Assembly: GCF_003122365.1 (NCBI RefSeq)
Contig: NZ_CP029254.1
Span: 1,928,501 to 1,992,500 of the forward strand
Length of the DNA stretch: 64,000 nucleotides
From: Streptomyces spongiicola
GTDB taxonomy: Bacteria; Actinomycetota; Actinomycetes; Streptomycetales; Streptomycetaceae
Direction: 5' to 3'
Below are positions 1 to 5,490 of this stretch, in pieces. The notes under the pieces were generated by a model. It was not told the DNA's origin. It saw nothing but the letters and a program-made list of their open reading frames with translations, and searched no databases. Both the position numbers and the translations under genes were made by a program. Within the stretch, counting starts at the first letter, position 1; the number at the start of each line of letters is the position of its first letter.

Positions 1-257
1 TCTACTTCAAGCCCCGGAACAGGCCTGATCCGACGGGGCGCGCCGAATCGCCCGCAAGCTGGCACAGTGGTGTCGGGAACGAACGCGGTTCCCTGAGCGT
101 TGCGCGAAGAGAGCACGCGGGAAACCACCGGGGACACGCCGGGGAACCACCGGGGACACGCCGGATGAGCCGGGAACGCCCGAAGGTCCGGGAGCACCGG
201 GAAACGCCGCAAGAACGACTCCGCCGGTGGCCCCGCCGCGCGGAAGGAGGAGAGCGC

Positions 258-452
258 ATGACCTACGACCGACTGGTATGCGCCAACTGCGCCGCACCCG
301 TCGCCGAGGGCCGCTGCCCCGTCTGCCGGGCCAGCCGCGAGCGTCTGCAGCAGAACGGCCCCTTCGCGGGCCTGAACCCGGCGGCGCTGGTCGCACTGCT
401 GGTGGTCCTCGTGGCGGCGTTGGCCCTCCTGGCGCACCAGACCACCGCCTGA
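258..452 (+). CDS. Small zinc-ribbon membrane protein (64 aa)
   Basis: Function not known. The N-terminal half carries two CxxC pairs (CANC near residue 8 and CPVC near residue 20), which look like a small zinc ribbon. The C-terminal third is one hydrophobic segment (about residues 41-60, LVALLVVLVAALALLAH), so it is probably a single-span membrane protein with the ribbon on one face. The ATG at 258 was chosen over a longer in-frame start at 165 because GGAGGAG lies just upstream and the zinc ribbon begins right after it. It runs towards the convergent LAETG gene. Similar short proteins are common in Streptomyces and have no assigned role that I know. Confidence 0.75.
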   Translation: MTYDRLVCANCAAPVAEGRCPVCRASRERLQQNGPFAGLNPAALVALLVVLVAALALLAHQTTA

Positions 453-704
453 CGGGATGGTCCGGAGCCGGGGAAGGGCCGCCGGGGGAAGGCCGGGGGG
501 AAGAGCCCGCAGGCAGGGCCGGGGAAACCCGACCCGACACCCGCGCGGCGTCCCGCCCGGGAACCCATAGGGGTCCGGAGAGTCTCCCGGCTGACGCTGA
601 TCAGCCTCCGCCCCTCCGGACCCCTTGTCGCTTTCCGTAGCGAATCGCTACCGTACGTCACATCCGACCGGGTGTACCAGCCCGGCCGTACGGGCGGGCG
701 CGAA

Positions 705-1586
705 TCAGACGGCGGCGCGGCCACCGACGAGGCGGGGCAGCATACGGAAACCGATACCGCCGGCGATCATCGTCGCTGCACCGACCAGCAGGAACGTGGT
801 CTCGGTGGCGCCGGTCTCAGCCAGCTCCTCCTTGGCCTTGCCCTGCTCGACCGGCTGCGAGCCGACGGAGTCGGTGTCGGTGTTGTCGACACACTCGGCG
901 CCCTCGACGCTCACGGTGCAGCCGTCACCACCACCGGTCACGGCGGAGCCGCCGGTGGTGGTGGAGCCCCCGGTGCTGGAGGAACCGCCGGTGGTCACCG
1001 GTCCACCCGTGGTGGAACCGGTCGTGGCCGGGTCGCCAGTCGTGGCCCCGCCGTCCGCAGCACCGCCGTCGGTCGCCCCGCCGTCCGTCGCCCCGCCGTC
1101 CGCAGCGCCGCCGTCGGTCGCGCCACCGTCCGTCGCCCCGCCGTCCGTCGCCCCACCGTCCGTCGCCCCGCCGTCGGTCGCGCCACCGTCGGTCGCGCCG
1201 CCGTCCGTAGCCCCACCGTCGGTCGCGCCGCCGTCCGTAGCCCCACCGTCGGTCGCGCCGCCGTCCGCAGCACCGCCGTCCGTAGCACCGCCGTCCGTAG
1301 CGCCACCGTCCGCAGCACCGCCGTCCGTAGCGCCACCGTCCGTAGCGCCACCGTCCGTAGCACCGCCGTCCGTAGCACCAGCATCGACGCCACCGAGAGC
1401 GCCGCCGGTGTCATCCTCTTCCTGGATGCCGAGACCGATCTCGGCACCCTCCTGCGTCACCTCAGCGCCGGCGCTCAGGTCATCGTCGAAGGCCTGGGCC
1501 GCACCAGCGGCGGTCAGGGAAGCGCCCGCGGCGATCACCGCGCCGGCCGCGATCCGCGCGACGCGAACCCGCGTCTTCTTGATCAT
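705..1586 (-). CDS. LAETG-anchored, repeat-rich cell-surface protein
   Basis: A secreted protein of 293 aa predicted to be fixed to the cell wall. Residues 1-32 form a signal peptide (basic start [11 protein letters not shown], hydrophobic core, cleavage after AQA). A long TDGGA repeat tract follows (about residues 70-180). A TTGG/STGG-rich stretch and a short segment with two Cys (DGCT, AECV) come next, then LAETG, a hydrophobic segment and a basic tail. LAxTG is the motif used by class E sortases in Streptomyces. The repeats are probably a stalk. The start has GGGGGTAG upstream. The ligand or role at the surface cannot be read from the sequence. Confidence 0.88.
   Translation of the reverse strand: MIKKTRVRVARIAAGAVIAAGASLTAAGAAQAFDDDLSAGAEVTQEGAEIGLGIQEEDDTGGALGGVDAGATDGGATDGGATDGGATDGGAADGGATDGGATDGGAADGGATDGGATDGGATDGGATDGGATDGGATDGGATDGGATDGGATDGGATDGGAADGGATDGGATDGGAADGGATTGDPATTGSTTGGPVTTGGSSSTGGSTTTGGSAVTGGGDGCTVSVEGAECVDNTDTDSVGSQPVEQGKAKEELAETGATETTFLLVGAATMIAGGIGFRMLPRLVGGRAAV
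1048..1382 (-). repeat. 15-bp in-frame repeat array (TDGGA)n
   Basis: About 22 near-identical 15-bp units, each coding Thr-Asp-Gly-Gly-Ala, lie inside the LAETG protein gene. Units differ mainly at synonymous positions (TCGGTCGC, TCCGTCGC, TCCGTAGC, TCCGCAGC), and whole blocks of variants recur, for example around 1200-1260. This suggests repeated slippage or unequal crossing-over. Copy number is likely to vary between strains. Confidence 0.93.
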
Positions 1587-1908
1587 CTGCTGCTACCCCC
1601 AGTAGCTCATTCGTCGGTAGTGCAGCGTCAGGGGCGGTGACGGTCCAGGGGCCGCGTTTCCACTCCCCCGCTCACATCCGCCCCACAGGTACGCATGCCG
1701 CGCGACAGCTTTTCCAGTTTCCGCGGACGCGTCAAGTTCCATTGCGCGCGCGACGCCCGAAATAAGGCCAGTTGCCCGAGGCGGGAGCAGATAACTGTGA
1801 CGTAAGACGGTAACTACCGTCCTTTCAAGGCCAGTTGCCTTGTCGACAAAACGAGCGGTCAGCGGCTTTTCGCTTCCCGTCCGCGAATCACGGGGACGGC
1901 GACCGGAG
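1587..1908. other. Intergenic region upstream of the LAETG gene
   Basis: No coding region is supported here. It must hold the promoter of the LAETG gene (transcribed leftwards) and the 3' end of the DUF397 gene. It contains an inverted repeat (1806-1821) bracketed by two copies of a 13-bp direct repeat, listed separately. Base composition is visibly less GC-rich than in the flanking genes, as expected for a promoter region. Confidence 0.6.
1764..1839. promoter_or_regulatory. Candidate operator: inverted repeat flanked by direct repeats
   Basis: GACGGTA and TACCGTC form a perfect inverted repeat with a 2-nt spacer at 1806-1821. The 13-mer AAGGCCAGTTGCC occurs at 1764-1776 and again at 1827-1839, so it brackets the inverted repeat. 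The arrangement is what one expects for a regulator binding site. The XRE protein encoded next door (2126-2950) is an obvious but untested candidate binder. Confidence 0.35.
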
Positions 1909-2139
1909 TCACTCAGAGGCGATCGGCTGGGCCCTGAGAGAGTCGACGAAGGCCGTCCATGCGGTCGCGCCGAACACCACGGCGGGGCCATGGGGGTTCT
2001 TGCTGTCCCGGACGGGGACGCAGGCGGTGCATATGTCGCCGACTTCGAGGCAATCGCCGCTGCTGCCGCCGCTGTGGCTGGACTTGCGCCACTTCGGGGC
2101 GGTGCCGGTGCCGGGGGTGACGTGCTCACTGCTGTGCAT
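1909..2139 (-). CDS. DUF397 domain protein
   Basis: A 76-aa protein of the DUF397 family, recognised by the WRKSSHSGG start of the domain, the central C-x-E-V-x-D segment, and the end VRDSKNPHGPAVVF...W. In Streptomyces, DUF397 genes commonly sit directly behind XRE regulators with a DUF5753 domain. Some such pairs act together in developmental control (the WhiJ/BldB-type context). The start overlaps the end of the XRE gene by 14 nt, so the two are translationally coupled, and AGGAG precedes the ATG. Biochemical function is unknown. Confidence 0.88.
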   Translation of the reverse strand: MHSSEHVTPGTGTAPKWRKSSHSGGSSGDCLEVGDICTACVPVRDSKNPHGPAVVFGATAWTAFVDSLRAQPIASE

Positions 2140-2950
2140 GCTCGTACTCCTCTGCGACGGACCTGATCAGAGCCAGGGACTCGCGGTGCGAGAGCGCGTC
2201 CCCCAAGGCGTGATCGTATGCGACCTGGCAATCGCGCACCACGGACGGGACTTCGAGCACTCGCCCGGTCTTCAGACCCTCCACGTACGCGACAGGTGGC
2301 AGATCACTGAACCACATGAGCGATACGAAGCCCTCCACCAAGGCATGAAAACCGGCCGAGAAGGGGAGGACGTGCACTCGGATCCGTAGGCTCTCGCCCA
2401 GGTCGGCGAGATGCAGAAGTTGTTCGCTCATGATTGCCGAACCACCGATCGGGCATCGCAGCACCGCCTCGTCGAGCAGTGCCCAGAACACCGGCGAATG
2501 GAAGTCGTCGAGAATGCGGGCACGGGCGAGTCGCGTACCGAGGAGCCTGTCGCGTTCGGCCTCCGTCTTGGACGGGAAGCCCGAGCTGAGCACCTCACGT
2601 GCGTACGACTCCGTCTGGAGGACGCCCGGCACGAGCTTCGGCGCGTACTCCCGAATCGCCTTCGCCTGGCGTTCCAGTTCCAGCGCCTCCGCGAAGTGCT
2701 CCGCGACCTTGCCCTCCTTCAGCGACGGCAGGAACCGCTCGAAGAACCCTCCGCTGTCCATCACGCGATCAAGTCGGCGTGCGTCCTCGATGTCCGGTCT
2801 GCGCCTGCCCGCCTCGATGTGCGCGATGTGCGTGCGGGACATGACCACCCGCCGGCTCAACTCCTCCTGTGTGAGTCCGGCCGCCTCACGACGGCGCCTC
2901 AGCTCGGCCCCGTACGTCTCGCGGGACTTCGGGTTGTCCTCGATCGCCAT
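2126..2950 (-). CDS. XRE-family regulator with DUF5753 sensor domain
   Basis: A 274-aa DNA-binding regulator. Residues 10-65 form an XRE helix-turn-helix (AELRRRREAAGLTQEELSRR, then MSRTHIAHIEAGRRRP). The rest is the DUF5753 domain typical of Streptomyces regulators, with the usual VPGVLQTESYAR segment. The ATG at 2950 was preferred to a longer start at 3034 because GGGGGAG lies upstream and the family normally begins about ten residues before the HTH. It is the first gene of a two-gene unit with the DUF397 gene. It lies just downstream of, and in the same direction as, the RiPP cluster, so it could be part of that island or a resident gene. Confidence 0.9.
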   Translation of the reverse strand: MAIEDNPKSRETYGAELRRRREAAGLTQEELSRRVVMSRTHIAHIEAGRRRPDIEDARRLDRVMDSGGFFERFLPSLKEGKVAEHFAEALELERQAKAIREYAPKLVPGVLQTESYAREVLSSGFPSKTEAERDRLLGTRLARARILDDFHSPVFWALLDEAVLRCPIGGSAIMSEQLLHLADLGESLRIRVHVLPFSAGFHALVEGFVSLMWFSDLPPVAYVEGLKTGRVLEVPSVVRDCQVAYDHALGDALSHRESLALIRSVAEEYEHAQQ

Positions 2951-3285
2951 GTGCAACTCCCCCGGTGTGAGGCTGTGGTCGCCTCCATCACCACTACCGA
3001 GCGTAGAGCACGGAGTCTCTTTCCGTGACCGCAATCGGATGGCGGTCTGCGGATGGCCACCGGTCCCGCGGAGGACACGGAGACCGGCCCGGAGCGCGCG
3101 TGGGGAGTGTCGCGCCCCGGGCCGGCCATGGGGCCCGCGTCAGCCGCGGGCTCGGCCTGGAAGGGGCGGCCGGTCCCGCCCTTGTCGGGTGGGTTCCGGC
3201 CGCCCCGGCGGCCGGGACTTACTCAGGTGCCGGGCACGGGCCCGGTCACCGGCCGTCCGTCAGCGGCCTGTGGGACGGCACGCAC
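2951..3285. other. Gap between XRE gene and last RiPP precursor
   Basis: No gene is supported. It holds the promoter of the XRE/DUF397 unit and the end of the precursor transcript, including the hairpin at 3196-3215. The several open frames here show no family features and are products of GC bias. Confidence 0.5.
3196..3215 (-). terminator. Candidate terminator after precursor genes
   Basis: CCGGCCGCC and GGCGGCCGG form a 9-bp perfect inverted repeat with a 2-nt centre, about 70 nt downstream of the last precursor stop codon. There is no T-run, which is usual for Streptomyces. The tiny loop makes the exact structure uncertain. Confidence 0.4.
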
Positions 3286-3471
3286 TCAGGCGCTGCTCGC
3301 CGTGCCCGCGCTGCTGAAGCATCCCGACGGCGTGGAGATGGAGCTGCCGGTGGCGGCGCAGCCCACGGTGCTGCCGGGCGAGTGGGACGTCGGCAGGACC
3401 TCCAGTTCCGGCGCCTCCTGGTCGAGGCGGAGGTCGAGTGCCAGGCCGGTGGCCGGGGTGATGTCGTTCAT
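3286..3471 (-). CDS. RiPP precursor peptide 4 (61 aa)
   Basis: Last of four tandem precursor genes. The leader contains LALDLRLDQEAPELEVLP, almost identical to precursor 2. The likely core follows SPG and is rich in Ser, Thr, Cys and Gly: STVGCAATGSSISTPSGC, then FSSAGTASSA at the C-terminus. It has two Cys and about a dozen Ser/Thr for azoline formation and dehydration. The ATG at 3471 has GGGAGG upstream; a much longer open frame continues upstream without any support. With precursor 3 it forms a subfamily sharing PGS(S/T)VGCA. The cleavage site is inferred, not seen. Confidence 0.82.
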   Translation of the reverse strand: MNDITPATGLALDLRLDQEAPELEVLPTSHSPGSTVGCAATGSSISTPSGCFSSAGTASSA

Positions 3472-3629
3472 GTTTCCCTCCCGTATGACGGTGTGTGTGG
3501 GTGTGTTCGGGTGTCCGCCGGCGGACCGGCGGTGGTCGGCGATGTCTGCGGCAGGTCCTCGGACCCGCCGCGGACGCCCGGGCCGGCGGGGCGGACGGCT
3601 CGAACCCGTCGCCCGTGCCGTGCGCGGTT

Positions 3630-3809
3630 TCAGTGGCTGCTGGCGGTCGACCCGCTGCTGATCGTGGCGGCGGGGCAGGACGCGCAGCTGATGCTTCCCG
3701 CGCACCCGACGGAGCTGCCGGGGGCGTACTCGGCCGGCAGCACCTCCAGCTCGGGGCGCTCGCCCTCCAGCACGAGTTCCAGTACGTCGGTCTCGGGCAA
3801 CCTGTCCAT
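3630..3809 (-). CDS. RiPP precursor peptide 3 (59 aa)
   Basis: Third tandem precursor. The leader is more diverged at the N-terminus (MDRLPETDVLELVLEGERP) but keeps ELEVLP, followed by AEYAPG. The probable core runs SSVGCAGSISCASCPAA then TISSGSTASSH, with three Cys, the most of the four. It shares PGSxVGCA with precursor 4 and the S-C-P-A segment with precursors 1 and 2, so it bridges the two subfamilies. AGAGGAG lies before the ATG. It is separated from precursor 4 by 158 nt. Confidence 0.83.
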   Translation of the reverse strand: MDRLPETDVLELVLEGERPELEVLPAEYAPGSSVGCAGSISCASCPAATISSGSTASSH

Positions 3810-3905
3810 GATGTCTCCTCTACTGGTGTGACCGGCGGGTCCGCCGGCTCGTCTTCCGGTGGCCGGCCGGGGCCCGGTGGCCCGGCCGGCCATGGTGCGG
3901 GCGGG

Positions 3906-4064
3906 CTACTTGGAGCTCAGGGTGCTCGCGGTCCCCCAGGTCATGGCCGGGCAGGAACCGGAGCCGACGGTGGCGGCGGAGGAGACGTTGCCGGCCGAGT
4001 ACTCCTCGGGGAGCACCTCCAGCTCGGGCATCTCCTGGTCCAGACGCAGGTCGAGTTCGTTCAT
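3906..4064 (-). CDS. RiPP precursor peptide 2 (52 aa)
   Basis: Second tandem precursor. The leader is MNELDLRLDQEMPELEVLP, then EEYSAGN. The probable core is VSSAATVGSGSCPAMTWG, then TASTLSSK. It has a single Cys and is the only core with Trp and Met and a charged C-terminal residue. CAGGAG precedes the ATG. It shares SAGN and GSxSCPA with precursor 1. It was found by reading the minus strand between 3.9 and 4.07 kb; a gene caller set to longer ORFs would miss it. Confidence 0.83.
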   Translation of the reverse strand: MNELDLRLDQEMPELEVLPEEYSAGNVSSAATVGSGSCPAMTWGTASTLSSK

Positions 4065-4152
4065 TGCGGTCTCCTGTCATGTGGTGGGTGGTGCGGCTCC
4101 GGGGGTCCGGGGCCGCGGTCGGGTCCGTGCGGTCCGGCGCGGGCGATCCGTG

Positions 4153-4314
4153 TCAGGTGGAGCTGGCCGAGCCGGCGCTGCCGATGGAGCCCGCGGGGCA
4201 GGAGAAGGATCCGGCCGTGCTGGCGGTACCGGCGCAGTTGCCCGCGGACTGGGTGTCGGGGAGCACCTCGATCTCGAGGCTCTCCTGCTCGATGCGCAGG
4301 TCGAGTTCGTTCAT
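4153..4314 (-). CDS. RiPP precursor peptide 1 (53 aa)
   Basis: First of the four precursors, 86 nt behind the elimination-enzyme gene. The leader is MNELDLRIEQESLEIEVLP, followed by DTQSAGN. The likely core is CAGTASTAGSFSCPAG, then SIGSAGSASST: two Cys and about twelve Ser/Thr in 27 residues, with no charged residue. AAAGGAA precedes the ATG. The acidic, Leu-rich leader with a conserved E-(L/I)-E-V-L-P block is the expected site for recognition by the RRE domains encoded upstream. Confidence 0.83.
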   Translation of the reverse strand: MNELDLRIEQESLEIEVLPDTQSAGNCAGTASTAGSFSCPAGSIGSAGSASST

Positions 4315-4366
4315 CACGCTGTTCCTTTCGTGATCTTCAGGCTGCGGCCCCGGGCGGGGCCGCTAC

Positions 4367-4385
4367 GGCGCCCTTGCCGGGCGCC
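4367..4385 (-). promoter_or_regulatory. Hairpin between modification genes and precursors
   Basis: GGCGCCC-TTGCC-GGGCGCC forms a 7-bp perfect stem in the 86-nt gap between the last modification gene and precursor 1. It could be a partial terminator, a processing site or an mRNA stabiliser that lets precursor mRNA be more abundant than enzyme mRNA. It has no T-run. Confidence 0.4.
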
Positions 4386-4400
4386 GGGTCTCGGGGCCCG

Positions 4401-5489
4401 CTAAGGGGCGGTCGCGCCGGGGGGCGCGTCGGGATGCGCCCGGGGTGGCACGGGGGGATCGGAGTGTTCCGCCCGAGCCGCCACCCGCCCGAGCACGGCC
4501 TCTTCGAGGGGGAGGAAGCCGAGCCGGTTGAGCGTCATGTGCATCTGCATCAGCAGCAGACGGGAGGCGACGGCATCGGGGTCGGCGGCCAGGGCTCGCC
4601 GCACACCGTCCGCGAGGTCGCGGCCCAGCGCGTCGGCGGCGGCGGCGGTCAGCGCGGGCACGGGTCCGGCGTCCGTACCGGCTACGGCGTCGGTACCGGC
4701 TACGGCGTCGGTACGGGCAACGGCGGCGGTACGGGCGTCCGTACCGGCGTCCGTACCGGCAACGGCGGCGGTGGGCAGCGCGGACACGGACGCGGACGCG
4801 GCGGCGGTACCGGCGGCGTCCGGCCGTGCTGCGGCCTCCCGGTCACCGGTGGACGGTCGTCCCCCCGACGGCCACCGTTCGGCGATCCGCTCGGTCTCCC
4901 GGAGCCAGGCCGGATCCCCGGCGAGCAGACCCGTCCAGTGGCCCCAGTGCAGCCGCCAGATCCGCTCGCGCTGCGTCCGGCCCAGCGTGCCCAGGCAGGA
5001 CCGCATCACCAGCACCGCGAGGTGTGCCCTGGCCGTGCGGTCCGGTCCGGTCGCCCGTACCGCGCCCAGGCTCAGCTCACTGCTCGCCTGGAAGACCTCC
5101 TCGGCGATACCGGCGGCCGCGGGAGATCCGTAGTAGTGGTGCTCCCGGCCGTAGAGGCCGAGGCTGAGCCGGCGACCGCCGTGACCGGGCAGGCCCTCCT
5201 CCGCCCGCGGGTGCAGCCGCTGGACCTCCCCCCGGGCGGGCGGGGGGACGTGCTCCTTCCACAGGGCGCGGCCGGCCTCCCAGCAGTCGTCGAGCACGGC
5301 CGGGGTGCCCCGGAAGCGAACCCGCAGATGCGGGCCGCTCGCGTCGGCGTAGCGGATGAAGAACCACCGCCGGACGCCCGCCCGTTCGGCCGCGTCGACC
5401 CAGCGGGGGACCAGGTCGGCCAGCAGGAGTTCGCCGTCCCGGTGCCCGGTGTGGTGGACCCGGGCGTAGAGCCATTCCTCGTTGGCCAT
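4401..5489 (-). CDS. LanB C-terminal / thiopeptide-type elimination protein
   Basis: A 362-aa stand-alone protein of the SpaB_C (thiopeptide-type bacteriocin) family. Typical features are WLYARVHHTG at the start, WFFIRYADASGPHLRVRFRG (about residues 40-60), LYGREHHYYGSP, and MHMTLNRLGF near the end. In split LanB systems this domain removes glutamate from glutamylated Ser/Thr to give dehydroalanine or dehydrobutyrine; a divergent branch of the same fold makes the pyridine of thiopeptides. Because it is the only such protein here, elimination is the more likely job. A GTDA/ARTDA repeat tract (about residues 230-280) interrupts the fold. It starts 1 nt after the LanB gene, which indicates coupled translation. 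Confidence 0.85.
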   Translation of the reverse strand: MANEEWLYARVHHTGHRDGELLLADLVPRWVDAAERAGVRRWFFIRYADASGPHLRVRFRGTPAVLDDCWEAGRALWKEHVPPPARGEVQRLHPRAEEGLPGHGGRRLSLGLYGREHHYYGSPAAAGIAEEVFQASSELSLGAVRATGPDRTARAHLAVLVMRSCLGTLGRTQRERIWRLHWGHWTGLLAGDPAWLRETERIAERWPSGGRPSTGDREAAARPDAAGTAAASASVSALPTAAVAGTDAGTDARTAAVARTDAVAGTDAVAGTDAGPVPALTAAAADALGRDLADGVRRALAADPDAVASRLLLMQMHMTLNRLGFLPLEEAVLGRVAARAEHSDPPVPPRAHPDAPPGATAP

Positions 5490-5490
5490 C

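Noticed and set aside
625..1640. Long plus-strand frames over the LAETG gene (Ser/Val/Ala/Pro repeats)
   Set aside because: They are mirror images of the TDGGA repeat. The minus-strand frame has a signal peptide and sorting signal, the plus frames have no features.
4401..5489. Calling the LanB-C protein a thiopeptide pyridine synthase
   Set aside because: The family covers both functions. Because it is the only copy and keeps typical elimination-domain segments (HLRVRFRG, YGREHHYYG), elimination is preferred; the cycloaddition role is not excluded.
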